64,000 bases of DNA from Phycomyces blakesleeanus NRRL 1555(-). Its lineage: Eukaryota; Mucoromycota; Mucoromycetes; Mucorales; Phycomycetaceae. This document shows positions 33,070-43,033 of the stretch, piece after piece. Below the pieces are notes generated by a model that searched no databases, was not told the DNA's origin, and saw only the letters and a list, made by a program, of their open reading frames with translations. How positions within the stretch are numbered: the first letter of the stretch is position 1; each line of letters begins with the position of its first letter. The DNA lies in the NCBI RefSeq assembly GCF_001638985.1, contig NW_017265145.1, positions 744,001-808,000 of the forward strand, read 5' to 3'. Position numbers and translations under genes: made by a program.

Positions 33070-34956
33070 TTACTCGCCAAGTTGAGGTCCCTTGAGCGAA
33101 GTTCTACCAGCACGCATCATCTCATCAACCAACAAAAGGTTACTGGCAATCACAGAGCTATAAAATAGTATTAGTATCTCTATTCATAAATAATAACAAT
33201 AAAACAAAACAAACTCAATATTACCAAGAGTGTAACATGTGGCGGTGAACTCTGTAGTTGCTCCATACACCTTCCAGCTTGGGGTCCATGGTCTCGCCTG
33301 TCTTGAGATCTACACCAACAATATGTCCCTCCATATGCTCATCCTGAAGAGCAACAATCACGTCTTGAGCATCAAAACCAGCATTTTGAGCCAAAACCTT
33401 GGGGATGACGAGAAGAGCATCGGCGAATGCCTGTACACCCATCTTGGCTCTACCCTTGACACTCTTTTTGAATTCAACCAAATGTTGTGAAAGAGCAACT
33501 TCAAATGCACCGGCTCCAGCAACTACAGCCTTGTCTTCGATCGCATTCTTTACTGCACGGAGACCATCACGGACAGCATCGTTGATCTGGGCAATTGTGT
33601 GTTGGTTAGGTCCCTTGATGAGGATAGTGACACTGTAAGGATCCTTGACGTCTTCAATGAATGTGAATTTCTCTTCTCCAAGAACCTGCTCATACACAAG
33701 TCCAGCATAACCCAGAATCTCAGGAGACAAATCATCAACCGAGTTCTGAGCAACACCACCGCACACTAACTGGAGGCGCTCCATGTTTCTACGTTTGGCA
33801 CGGCGAAGACCGAGAATGTTGTTCTTGGCAAGGATATCGAGTGAAAGAGGGTCAATACCCTTTTGGTTGATAATAACAAAGCCCTTGTTGGCGTTGACAC
33901 CAGTGCAGAGAGAGTTCTTGAATTCGACCAACTTGCGTACCTTGTCGTCTACATGCTTACGCTCACTCTCAACCAGCTTTTCGCGCTGTTCAGGGGTGGA
34001 ATAGAAGAAGCCAGAATTGATCTCACTCTTCTCGTATTCCAGACTCACGTTAAGGGTAAGAATAAAGGCATCTTCAATCTTCTTGGGCATATCAGGGTGA
34101 CGGGCACCATGATCCATCACCAAACCACGCACAAGTCGGGACTCACTCTCGGAACGGTGCTGCATTTTCATGATCTCCACCATGTGCAAATCAATAGGCT
34201 CTCCTTCACGGTAAATGGCAAGAACAGCATCCACAACAGCCTCAGTCAATGTATCTGCCAACGAACGGTGTACCTTTGTACGCAACGAAGTACGTGCCAC
34301 AGACACCAACAATTCACGGTCTACTACAGGCTTAGGGGTCTTAAAAGTCTCAAGGAACTTGAGTGCCTCGTTCTTTGCTGCATCATAACCCTCTGTAATC
34401 ACTCGAGGGTGAAGTCCCTCGGAGATGTATCTCTCAGCCTGCTTAAGAAGTTCTCCGACAAGCAATACAATCGAAGTCGTGCCATCACCTGTGATTTCAT
34501 CTTGTGCAGTGGCAGCCTTGGCAATCATGGCAGCAGTGGGATGTTGGATTTGCTGCAGATTATAAATAACATTTTTAGCTTTTAATTCCTTAATTGTTCT
34601 CTTCATCCATCGTCATCTATTTTTACCATCTCGGTCAGCAAAACCTTGCCATCCTTAGTCAACTTGATGGAGCCTGCACCATCAACCAGCCTAAGATGCA
34701 CATTAGGATGAGTTCATTATTGGTGTGTACGTAACATCATCAGAAAGCTTGTATTACATTTTAATGGTACCGCGGGGACCAAGGTTAGAACGCAGGACTT
34801 CCTGGAGACCAATAGCAGCGGTGATGTTCAACTGGAGAGCCTGACCGCGTCGGGCGACATCTGAGTTGGGGTTAATCAATTTAAGTGCTGATGATGCCCT
34901 ATATTACTCATAATTATTAATATCCACTCGAAAAAAGGCGCGTTTGGAATTTACAT
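33070..34956 (-). CDS. CCT6: Chaperonin TRiC/CCT subunit zeta (Cct6)
   Basis: Five exons: 34955-34956 (two coding bases, AT), 34758-34898, 34627-34690, 33225-34552, 33070-33157. Total 540 aa. Landmarks are [60 protein letters not shown] (ATPase), [39 protein letters not shown] and the end [18 protein letters not shown]. The EINSGFFYS motif is specific for the zeta subunit. CCT folds actin, tubulin and WD-repeat proteins in the cytosol. The initiator ATG is interrupted: AT at 34956-34955, a GTAAAT donor, a 56-nt intron, then ATAG and G GCA TCA TCA. No other ATG is in frame upstream of LKLINPN. MKRTIK at 34606 is intron read-through. Confidence 0.95.
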
Positions 34957-36432
34957 GATGAACAGGGAGTGTTCTTTTTTGTACAGATGGATGAAGAACG
35001 AGAATGAAGTGAAGGAGCTCTAAGGTGGAAGGATGGGTGGCTGAGATAATCCAAAAAAGGCAACTAAAGTCACGATAGTTAGCATCACTGTAGACAATTA
35101 GATTTTGTTATTCTAACAAATAAATACAATACAAAATAATATTTAGACGAGGTAGACCGGTTGTCCCTATTGGGACAGTTTAAGAAGCAATAACCATACT
35201 ACTCTAAGAAAGAAAAAACTGTTCCTCTAAGTTCATTCAAATATTTGATACTAAAACAAAAAACAAACATAACCCATAACCCATACAAAAATTGAAAACC
35301 TTGGTTCAAATAAAATAGCAATAATTGCACTTGTTTAGTTTCTTTTTTCTTTATGTCATACATTGTATACTCATCTTCTAACATTTATGATAACATTTCT
35401 TCCTAAAGTTTATTATAAGCTTTTTATACTGTTAGCAACTTAAGTATTCACTACCCATTTGCACTACCTGTTTGTCTAAATTTATGAAAGTCTTTCAAAT
35501 TTCTATAATTATCTTGATAGATAAAGGTTCTCTTGTGTAAATCCAATTGCTATATAGTGTGCCAGTTGATCCCTAACTTTAGCTACTTCTCTACTGTTTA
35601 TCAATTGGGCATACAATTACCATTGACTACAACATGTGCGAAATTCAGATATTCCCTTCAGTTAAATGTTTACTTGCCCCCATTGTTCATCTCAAAGGGG
35701 AACATAATTACATTGCGAGTTATCCGTGCAAGAGTCATTCGTGAACTTGTTTTTAAAAATACAGAAGGACCAAATATAAGTCATGTGCAGGGTATCTCCC
35801 TTTCTTTTTAAAAATATAGAAAGATATATATATATATGATAATGATGATGATAAGTATTCTCTAAGTAGCCTTTTTCCTTTTCTTCATCTCTTCCTTGCC
35901 CATTAACTATATCTGATCCTGCACCCTGTACCATTATTGATTTTGTTTCTCTTTCTATAGTAACCCTCTCATAAGATTTGAGGCCTTTAAGACACCCCAA
36001 GCATCGCCGATCATTACGAAGCGTGACTGTGTAGGGACTAATAATAAAATATTGTTTTCTACAAAAAAGATCTCTAAGTAGCTTTGGTTTAAGTAAAGTT
36101 TTTAAATAGAATGGTATTTAATAATACAAACTGCGCCTTTTATGGACTTAATAAAAGCAAATGACCATTTACGAAAATATCAAATGTCTACCATATCCAG
36201 CTGTTATTTAATCTTAATCTGGTACAATATATAGGATTAGCAAGTACAACGATCAGCTCCTTCTATTATTTCTCTCCTGATAAGTTGTATATTGCTCAGC
36301 AATTTGATATTCAAAGGATTTTTTTAGATGACTGCATGTGTGTGTATTTATTAGAGGAGAAATGATGAGCAATATAAAACATAAGGGAAACATAGAAAGG
36401 CAAAAAAATAAGTAAAAAGTTCAAATTCATAC
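34957..36432. other. Intergenic (1.5 kb)
   Basis: AT-rich region between the CCT6 start and the 3' end of the bZIP gene. A small perfect hairpin (tgtccc tatt gggaca) lies near 35162-35177. No coding sequence with family resemblance. Confidence 0.5.
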
Positions 36433-36735
36433 TCAATGGGAAACAGAATTGGTTGTGATTGAAGAGATCTGCTGGCCATTCCAGTCGAAAAGATCATCTA
36501 ATCGAAACTCTAGGGGAAAGATGTCGGACAGAGACAAACCGTCATCTTCATCAGAGGAGAAATGCGATAATGGGGGCGAGCCAAATTCTGCAGAACCATT
36601 GAGTATACTTTCTTCTTTATGATTTACAGCCTCCGCTGCAGAGACAGGCCTAGAACTTGATGAGATTGAGAGTTGGTACGATCGTTGAAGCTTAAGTCCC
36701 GCTTTGCAAAAGGGAATTCCATTGGGTGGTGGATT
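36433..36735 (-). other. Candidate activation-domain exon of the Hac1-like factor
   Basis: Open for 100 codons in the same frame as the bZIP. The composition shifts from Ser-rich (QLSISSSSRPVSAAEAVNHK) to acidic/aromatic (LSHFSSDEDDGLSLSDIF, EFRLDDLFDWNGQQ), then a TGA. DDLFDW resembles short acidic activation motifs. No canonical GT-AG intron joins it cleanly to the zipper exon. It may be joined by unconventional splicing, or be a 3' UTR open by chance. Confidence 0.5.
36629..36649 (-). promoter_or_regulatory. Possible Ire1-type CNGCNGN loop hairpin
   Basis: On minus, GCC-TG-TCT, then CTGCAGC, then GGA-GGC can form a six-pair stem with a two-base bulge and a seven-base loop. CTGCAGC matches the CNG|CNGN loop cut by Ire1 in XBP1/HAC1 mRNAs. 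It lies between the bZIP exon and the acidic tail. No equally good partner hairpin was found near the zipper. Confidence 0.3.
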
Positions 36736-36807
36736 TTAGGACGTTGAGTACGACAAAGCAAAGATAGAGAAACAAGGTATTCTTGGAGGGTTCCAGCAAT
36801 CGAGATC

Positions 36808-37420
36808 TTAAAATAAGCTCTTGAGCCTGTTCGCGATCCGTGCTGAATCGCAAAAGCCATGAAACATAAAGGAGGAAGGGGAATTGGATTTGACTTGAGC
36901 CTGGAGTTCTGCCAACTGACGACTAAAGGCTTCGAGTTGGGTCGTCAGTGCCTCGTTTTGTGCTTCCAAAAGTTTTGCACGCTTTGTAATCTGATCATTT
37001 TCTTGTTTGAGTTGTTCGTTTGTGGACTCAAGTGTAGCGACATAGCGACGCTTTTTATCGCGCGATTCTTGTGCGGCTGCTCGATTACGTAACACTCTGC
37101 AAGAAGAGGAGAAGATTTAGCAATTTTCCTCTAACTAGACTTTGTAGCGTGTACCTTTCTTTAGCTTTCTGCTCTTTTGTTGTTGGAGAAGGTTCTGGCT
37201 GAGCCTGTAGTTCTTCAGCAAACTGACGAGGTGTAATGTTTTTGACACTAGAATACTCAGAATTTACTGGACTTGGTTCTCTTGAACTGGAAAAGAGGTC
37301 TTGAGAAACAGGGGAAGCTACGGTGACCAGGGGGTCAATAGTGAAATTCACTGGCATTGAGAGCATTGCAGAGATAGATTCGGCATCCGTAGGTTGAACA
37401 TCATATTGAGAGGATTCCAT
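36808..37420 (-). CDS. HAC1: bZIP transcription factor of Hac1/Xbp1 type, unspliced form
   Basis: Two exons (37155-37420, 36808-37096) encode 184 aa. The basic region is KERVLRNRAAAQESRDKKRR, whose NRxxAQxSR pattern is the Hac1/Xbp1 signature. It is followed by a leucine zipper: YVATLESTNEQLKQENDQIT, then KLLEAQNEALTTQLEAFSRQ. Soon after the zipper the frame runs into a stop (TAA 36808-36810). In the same frame, beyond two stops, 100 further codons (36433-36735) encode an acidic/hydrophobic activation-like tail. This is the layout of HAC1/XBP1 pre-mRNA, where Ire1 cuts out a non-spliceosomal intron under ER stress so that the potent activation domain is joined to the bZIP. The family function is the unfolded protein response in the nucleus. 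The junction itself is not proven here. Confidence 0.78.
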
Positions 37421-37812
37421 TGTTGTTGACTTGGTAAAGATGTTTGAATAAAAAAGTTACAAGAGAAATCTAACCACCACCCAATGGAAGTTTCAGATTT
37501 GTCGACTAAAGAACATCATAATAATATTGGGAAGTAATTTATACCTTGTGTGGGATTGATTTCGCCCAATCAAAATCCTCCACTTGTTCAGTTAAGCTAC
37601 GTCAACCAGATTGTAACCCCACCCCCTTTTTTTTTTTGCTAATTGTGCAGTTTGTAGAAAGTCTAAACGGATTTACATTTTTAATCTGAAGATCGCACAA
37701 TATTTTATTACTTGGTGTGATTTGGTTATTTTTATACTATTCACCAGCGAACAAGGGAATTGTCGAGGGAATTGCATCGAGGGAATTGAAAGACAAATTA
37801 CTTTTCATACAA

Positions 37813-37839
37813 GAGAAGGTGTTATCTCACAGAAATTTT
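37813..37839. repeat. Left arm of a distant inverted repeat (partner 44425-44449)
   Basis: The arm contains GGTGTTATCTCACAGAAATT. The complement of 44425-44449 reads GAGGTGCTATCTCACAGAAA, matching at nearly all positions. Both copies flank the MITE and LINE. Confidence 0.55.
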
Positions 37840-37916
37840 GATTTTCCATGAGATGACCATTTAACGGCACTTTAATTTCCAAATATTTGTTTCGCTTTTT
37901 ACTAAAATGGTAACCA

Positions 37917-37974
37917 CTCACAGAATTTCTGTGAGAAGTGCCCAAATCACAGAAAATTCGAACGAATTTTCTGT
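37917..37974. repeat. Two adjacent perfect palindromes
   Basis: CTCACAGAATTTCTGTGAG at 37917-37935 is a perfect inverted repeat around one base. Positions 37949-37974 form a second: ACAGAAAATTCG, AA, then its exact complement. Both share the TCTGTGAG/ACAGAAA core with the arms at 37813 and 44425. Confidence 0.8.
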
Positions 37975-38266
37975 TACTTATATTTTTGACAAATGGTGCC
38001 AAGAATCTTTGTTTAAGCAAGATGTTGGTATAAGACCTAAACTACACAGAGGTTAATATTGAGACTAAAGATCAATAGTACAGAAATGACTATAACATAA
38101 ACAGATAATTAGGTGCTATTTACTGTGAAGTAAAAAAAAATTACTAGTATAAAAGTTCTACATAGTCACATAGTAGGCAATAGGAAGAAGGATATGTATA
38201 TAATGTGAGGCTATTAGAAGTTGAAAGATATATCTTAAACACTTATATACCAAGGACTTTATATGC

Positions 38267-38458
38267 TCACATTGAGATAGATATTTGCAAAGAACAAACT
38301 ACCTCTGGAAGAGTAAAACGGAATTCTTTCTTGCGCTCAGCGTCAGAAAGGTCTTCAAGATTTAAACGTTTACGGCTTCTCCTATTGGCTTTAGTTTCCT
38401 GAAATTCTTTATCACTAGTATTAAGATACTCGATCAGGTCAGGGTTAATTGAAAACAT
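38267..38458 (-). CDS. Short open frame, possible first exon of an unknown or truncated gene
   Basis: 63 codons starting MFSINPDLIEYLNTSDKEF, followed by a basic cluster (TKANRRSRKRLNLEDLSD) and AERKKEFRFTLPE, after which a GTAGTT donor-like sequence occurs. I find no convincing continuation downstream and recognise no family. It lies within 40 bases of a MITE, so it may be a remnant of a gene disrupted by the insertions, or chance. Confidence 0.22.
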   Translation of the reverse strand: MFSINPDLIEYLNTSDKEFQETKANRRSRKRLNLEDLSDAERKKEFRFTLPEVVCSLQISISM

Positions 38459-38494
38459 TTTTTTTTATTTTGGGTGCAAGTTGTCTTTATATTA

Positions 38495-38935
38495 GGGGGT
38501 TTCATTATCTCTTAGGATTAGGATTCGGATTAGGATTCGGAAAGCGGATGTTAAACCTGTAGCTAATGATAGTGAATATAAAATGAAAATTATTGAGTCT
38601 CCCTTTTTAATTAATCGTTTTATTCTTGAACCTGATATTTTATTCTAAACAATTGTTAATTTCTATTACTTATATTGGACATTTAGCTTATAAAAAGTTG
38701 ATATATAAAGTAGAAATATGTAATAGAGGCAAATAAATTGATAAACTTTTGCTCTAAGTATTTCAAGACGTCAAAATGAGCAATCCTAAATTTCAATCCG
38801 AAAGCCTTTTCCTTCGGATTAAATCTACACATTTTAATTCTATTCAAATTCTTCTCAGCCAATCATTTCATAATGTAAACACCCGCTTTCCGAATCCTAA
38901 TCCGAATCCTTATCCTAAGAGATAATGAAACCCCC
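38495..38935. mobile_element. MITE with ~55-bp terminal inverted repeats and TA target duplication
   Basis: The left end GGGGGTTTCATTATCTCTTA continues into GGATTAGGATTCGG repeats. The right end is its complement (…TAAGAGATAATGAAACCCCC). About 55 bases of each end match with only two or three differences (one in the GGAT[T/A]AGG part, one near the inner border). Both ends are flanked by TA (38493-38494 and 38936-38937). The 441-bp element carries no transposase frame, so it is a non-autonomous element, by its TA duplication probably mobilised by a Tc1/mariner- or related DDE-type transposase. Confidence 0.85.
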
Positions 38936-39018
38936 TATTGGTATTAAGAAAGAAACTCACTGCTTTTGATTTTCTTTCTCGCAGAAATTGTAAAAAATTA
39001 AGTTACGATATTTATTCC

Positions 39019-39033
39019 GACGTTGGGCATCAA
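39019..39033. repeat. Target-site duplication of the LINE (3' side)
   Basis: GACGTTGGGCATCAA, identical to 44388-44402; immediately followed by the element's A-tail (read as T on plus). Confidence 0.95.
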
Positions 39034-39232
39034 TTTTTTTTTTGTTTGTATGGAGCTGTGACAGGCTCAGATTTATTAAAGTTCTCTGAATGAGTAGGGC
39101 AAAAGAGAAAATTACAACATTTGTTTTGAGGGTTTATGGGGGTTATTTGATGTTTTTGGCTTTTTGGTTTTTGACTTGTTTTTGTGTGATTTAAACTTTT
39201 TTTTTTTTTTTTGTTAAAATGTTAATGTGGTG

Positions 39233-42200
39233 TTATGCGAGGGAAGAGTCAGCGGAGTCAAGCTCGAGCTCTGAGCAGATGCGGGAGATTGATTTCCTAG
39301 CAGTGGCAAGAACCAAGGAAGGTAAAAAGGGAGCAGAGTTAAAGTGGAGTGCCCAATGGTGGTCCCAGATAGCAAGGATGGTCAGTCCGAAAACCGAGGC
39401 GGCTGGAATACTGGGGTTCAGCGTGGGAGGGAAGAGAAAGGATGTGAATGCCGAGGAAAGTGCAGAAGGTGGTGGGACGGTGCCGAAAAATTCTAACCAA
39501 ATGCCTAACCACACCGCAGATTTCAAAGGACAAGAAAGAAGAAAATGCTCTTGCGTCTCGATTGACATCTGGCAGATATTGCAGAGAGGTGAAGAAACAG
39601 TGAAGGGCATAATGTGGTGCAAAAGAGCTCGGCACGATAGTTTGTTGTGTAAGCCGCGAAACCAAACATTACGGGCCCGGTGAGGAAGTGCGAAAGACCA
39701 GAAAGAGTGCAGTTGGCGAGGGCTAAGATGGGGGCTAAGTGGTTGAGCATTAGCATGATGATGAGAACAGGTCAGCCGGTAAGAGCGCGTGGACAAGCGT
39801 GACCAAGGTTTGCCGAGGACCAGAGCAGAGATGAAGGGATCAAAGTCAAAGGGGGACCCATCTCGAGGAGGCATATCCAAATGTCGCGATTCTAGGATGA
39901 ATGTAGGAATACAAGCTCTGAAAAGGATAGGGTGAGCCACAAGTGAACGGTCGAGAAGTCTTTGCAGGATACGATTAAGAGTGATAAATCGAGGAAGAGG
40001 TCTAGCAGGGGCAATGGGCATCAGGACGTCCAAATTATGATCAATTTGGTATAGGTGGTTAACCTTCAGGTCTCGCCAAGATTGTCGGTAGGGCGGATGA
40101 GAGGGAGGGCTATTAACCATGGAGGACAAGGGCAACATAAGGCACGTGGATAGATTCGTGAGGACGTCGTCAAACTTGTGCGGGAGGTGGTCCATGGCCT
40201 TCAGGACAAGATGAAGAGGCGAATCCAGTGAGCGATGGGTGCGAGGTCTAGAGTCTGGGAAGATCCAAAGTAGAAGGGGATCACAATCCGTATTCTCAGT
40301 GCGAAGGAGAGAAGCCATCCATTTGGGGACCAAACCACGGGGACCCAATGGGTTCTGGATTATTGGCTTGAGCCAACGAAGCTGAAGAGCGCATTGCTGT
40401 GTAATCGGGTCGAGGATGCCAAGACCACCTTGAAAGCGAGGAAGGCAGAGGGTGTCCAAAGCAATGGGGGGGAACGAACGGAAGCGGAAGAAACGGCGCA
40501 TCAGAGTGCGTATTTTTTCGAGAAAAGAGACGGGGAAGGATACTACGCGCAAGACATGCCAAAGTTGGGCGAGAATGAGAGAGTTCATGACAGTGGCACG
40601 GCCGCGGAAGGACAGGGTGCGTGAGCCGTGTAGAATACAGCTATTCTCAATCTTAGAAAGAAGGGCCTGGCCAAATGAGTCTCGTTGGGCAATGGAGGAG
40701 AAAATTGGATATCCCAGATAGCGAAGAGAAGAGGAGGAGGTCCGGTCATGCCAATCCGTAATATTGTGGGTCCGTAGATGTGAGGACCAGTCTGGCAGGG
40801 GTGAGCCCGAAAGTGAAAATGCCTGCGTCTTGTGAAGATTTACGCGGGCGTTGGAAGCCGCAGCATAGGTGTTGAGGTGGGTGTGGAGGCGAGACAACTG
40901 CCCTGTGTCAGAAAGAAAAACAAGTAAATCATCAGCGTACGCAAGGAGTTTGATCGGTGACAGAGGAGAAAGACCAGCAGGAACAGATGGTTGAAAGCCC
41001 GAGAAGGACTGGTCATGGATCACTCGTCGTAGTAGAGGCTCAAAAACTAGATTGAACAGTATAGGGGAGAGAGGGTCCCCTTGGCGTAGTCCCCGAGATT
41101 GAGGCAAAGGGCGCGAGAGGAAGCCATTCACATTTATTTGCAATTTAGTAGAAAAGAAGAGGTTAGAGATCGAGGTGACAAGAGAGGAGGGAAATCGAAA
41201 GTGTGTCAGTACTTGGCGAAAATATTCCGGATGTACTCTATCATATGCTTTCTCCTGATCGAGGAGAAGTCCAACACCAGCTGATCCCTCCTTGGCGGCT
41301 TGTGCCATGACCAGCCTGGTCAGCATTCCATTATCGGCGATGAAGCGACCCTGAACGAACCCTGTCTGGTAAGGAGAGACAAGTGAAGTGACCGTGGTAA
41401 TCATGCGAGCATTCAGCAATCGGGTAAATACCTTGGCATCGGTGTTGATCAAGGCAATTGGGCGCCAGTTCTTCAAAGAGGTGAGATCGCCCTTTTTTGG
41501 GAGCAGGCAAACGCAGGTGGATTGCCAGGATTCCGGAAAAATGCCTTTTGATAGGGCGTCGTTGTAGACTTCCGAAACCAGATCACCACAGACTGGGTGG
41601 TCTAGTATCAAGCGAAGGATCTCGTAGGGTAAGCCATCGGGACCGGGACTGCTAGAGGTTGGAGTGCGCGACGCACCAGAGCGGATAGTAGACAATGACA
41701 GAGGACGAGTGAGGGCAGTCTGCCGACTTTCTGACAGACCAAGGTCAGAAGGCAGGTGAGAGAGCAGGTCGTCCAGAGCAGATTGGTCGATAGGGTCCGG
41801 GGTATACAAGCCTTCATAAAAGGCGGCAGCTGCTTCGGTCATCTTTTCGGGGGTGGAACATATTTCGTTTGTTGCAGGGTGGCAAAGGCTGGCAATTGAC
41901 TTGCGTGACTGACGAGTGGCGATGGTGCGCTTGAGATATCCAGCAGAGGTCTCACCTTGTTCCCGCCAGTGTTTCCCAGCCCTAAGGGACATGATCTCCA
42001 CTCGTTCAAGTTGGACTTGCTGCAGAAGCCGCTCAACAATAGGCAGCTGAAAATTCTGTGCAGGCTGGTGTCGAAAACGGTGTATTAGTCTGTCTCTCCG
42101 TTGTTGCAGGCTTGCTTCCAGGTCGGTGAGAGAGGGTCGGAGGTGGCGAGAGAAACACTTGATAAAGCGTATGACTTCGCTCTTTATCGAGTCCCATCGT

Positions 42201-43033
42201 GCTTGAGGAGAGAGGTTTGCGGGAAGGGCAGGGATGAGGGTGGATAGAAGAGTGTTGAGGTCGGTGCAGAAAGATGTCAACCTGGCAAGTCGGGGGTTAG
42301 CACGCCAAAGTCCCTTACCAGAGGATTGGGTGGAAGGGAGAGCCAAGCGGACGGTCAACAGGCAATGATCGGACCAGTTTTGGTGAATATATCTCACCTG
42401 GGAGTCAGTAGTGCGAGGGTGAAGATCAGGAGAGGCAAGAATATAGTCGATTGTAGTGGAAGACAAGGCGCGATGAAAGGTGGGTTGTGGGTTCTGGCCA
42501 GGAGGAGTGACACAGTCAATCATATGGTTGTCCAGAAACTGGAGCCACGCTAGTGGGGCACGACGTCCGAGAGCGTAGTTAGAGTGAATGGCATGGTTAA
42601 AATCACCTAATAAAATGAAGTTGGAAGGATTGGATGGAATGAGGTCAGGTGTCGACAGTAAGGAAGAAAGAAAATCATAGCGGGGAGTTCGAGAGGCGGG
42701 AGCATAGATGACACCCATCTTGAATGGGGAAAATTTATTGTCAGTATGAGTGACAGTTGTAATGATGCACCTGCCGCAAGGACTAAATAAAGGGTCTGTG
42801 AGAATAATATGGGGGGAGAGGCATACAACACCACAGTGTGGCGACCATAAAGATGAAGATGACCGAAATTGTTGGTCAAAAGTGTCTTGAAGCATAGAAG
42901 AGGAGGCATGGGTTTCTTGCAGGGCTAGTATATCAATTCCCTGAGAGCGTAGGTGGCGTATAAAAAAGGAGCGTGATTCAGGGTGTCCAACTTTGGGTAG
43001 ACCCCTACAGTTCATTGTGCCTATTTTTATCAT
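39233..43033 (-). CDS. LINE ORF2: endonuclease-reverse transcriptase (1266 aa)
   Basis: Residues about 1-230 form an exonuclease-endonuclease-phosphatase fold: TMNCRGLPKVG, LALQETHASS, ILLGDFNHAI, TIDYILASPDL and the catalytic SDHCLLTV. The reverse transcriptase follows at about 500-740: LLPKKGDLTSLKNWRPIALI, SPYQTGFVQGRFIADN, GLLLDQEKAYDRVHPEYF, SRGLRQGDPLSPILFNLVFE and AYADDLLVFL (YADD near residue 700). The C-terminal part has a zf-RVT-type cysteine cluster (CNICQMSIETQEHFLLSCPL). It nicks target DNA and primes reverse transcription. Its ATG overlaps the ORF1 stop (ATGA, 43030-43033), suggesting coupled reinitiation. No stop or frameshift is present. Confidence 0.96.
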   Translation of the reverse strand: MIKIGTMNCRGLPKVGHPESRSFFIRHLRSQGIDILALQETHASSSMLQDTFDQQFRSSSSLWSPHCGVVCLSPHIILTDPLFSPCGRCIITTVTHTDNKFSPFKMGVIYAPASRTPRYDFLSSLLSTPDLIPSNPSNFILLGDFNHAIHSNYALGRRAPLAWLQFLDNHMIDCVTPPGQNPQPTFHRALSSTTIDYILASPDLHPRTTDSQVRYIHQNWSDHCLLTVRLALPSTQSSGKGLWRANPRLARLTSFCTDLNTLLSTLIPALPANLSPQARWDSIKSEVIRFIKCFSRHLRPSLTDLEASLQQRRDRLIHRFRHQPAQNFQLPIVERLLQQVQLERVEIMSLRAGKHWREQGETSAGYLKRTIATRQSRKSIASLCHPATNEICSTPEKMTEAAAAFYEGLYTPDPIDQSALDDLLSHLPSDLGLSESRQTALTRPLSLSTIRSGASRTPTSSSPGPDGLPYEILRLILDHPVCGDLVSEVYNDALSKGIFPESWQSTCVCLLPKKGDLTSLKNWRPIALINTDAKVFTRLLNARMITTVTSLVSPYQTGFVQGRFIADNGMLTRLVMAQAAKEGSAGVGLLLDQEKAYDRVHPEYFRQVLTHFRFPSSLVTSISNLFFSTKLQINVNGFLSRPLPQSRGLRQGDPLSPILFNLVFEPLLRRVIHDQSFSGFQPSVPAGLSPLSPIKLLAYADDLLVFLSDTGQLSRLHTHLNTYAAASNARVNLHKTQAFSLSGSPLPDWSSHLRTHNITDWHDRTSSSSLRYLGYPIFSSIAQRDSFGQALLSKIENSCILHGSRTLSFRGRATVMNSLILAQLWHVLRVVSFPVSFLEKIRTLMRRFFRFRSFPPIALDTLCLPRFQGGLGILDPITQQCALQLRWLKPIIQNPLGPRGLVPKWMASLLRTENTDCDPLLLWIFPDSRPRTHRSLDSPLHLVLKAMDHLPHKFDDVLTNLSTCLMLPLSSMVNSPPSHPPYRQSWRDLKVNHLYQIDHNLDVLMPIAPARPLPRFITLNRILQRLLDRSLVAHPILFRACIPTFILESRHLDMPPRDGSPFDFDPFISALVLGKPWSRLSTRSYRLTCSHHHANAQPLSPHLSPRQLHSFWSFALPHRARNVWFRGLHNKLSCRALLHHIMPFTVSSPLCNICQMSIETQEHFLLSCPLKSAVWLGIWLEFFGTVPPPSALSSAFTSFLFPPTLNPSIPAASVFGLTILAIWDHHWALHFNSAPFLPSLVLATARKSISRICSELELDSADSSLA

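Larger units (their letters stand above)
37421..38266. other. Promoter of the Hac1-like gene and palindrome-rich repeat region
   Basis: The first ~250 bases upstream of the bZIP gene include CCAAT-type motifs (37480-37486, 37567-37572). From 37800 the sequence is rich in palindromes sharing a CTCACAGAAA motif (see separate entries). Confidence 0.45.

Noticed and set aside
33863..34585. 240-residue open frame on plus, opposite CCT6
   Set aside because: Antisense of a conserved coding exon; no start context or domain.
36808..36894. Ordinary spliceosomal intron joining the bZIP to the acidic tail
   Set aside because: Candidate GT donors and AG acceptors between 36900 and 36690 give wrong phase or poor borders; not excluded, but less consistent than an unconventional junction.
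38505..38545. Tandem TTAGGATTAGGATTCGG resembling telomere repeats
   Set aside because: The units are irregular, short, and part of the MITE terminal repeat, mirrored at the other end; not a TTAGGG array.
39219..39683. 154-residue plus-strand frame inside the LINE
   Set aside because: Antisense to the C-terminal part of ORF2; the same holds for plus-strand frames at 40394, 41099, 42326, 43147 and 43537.
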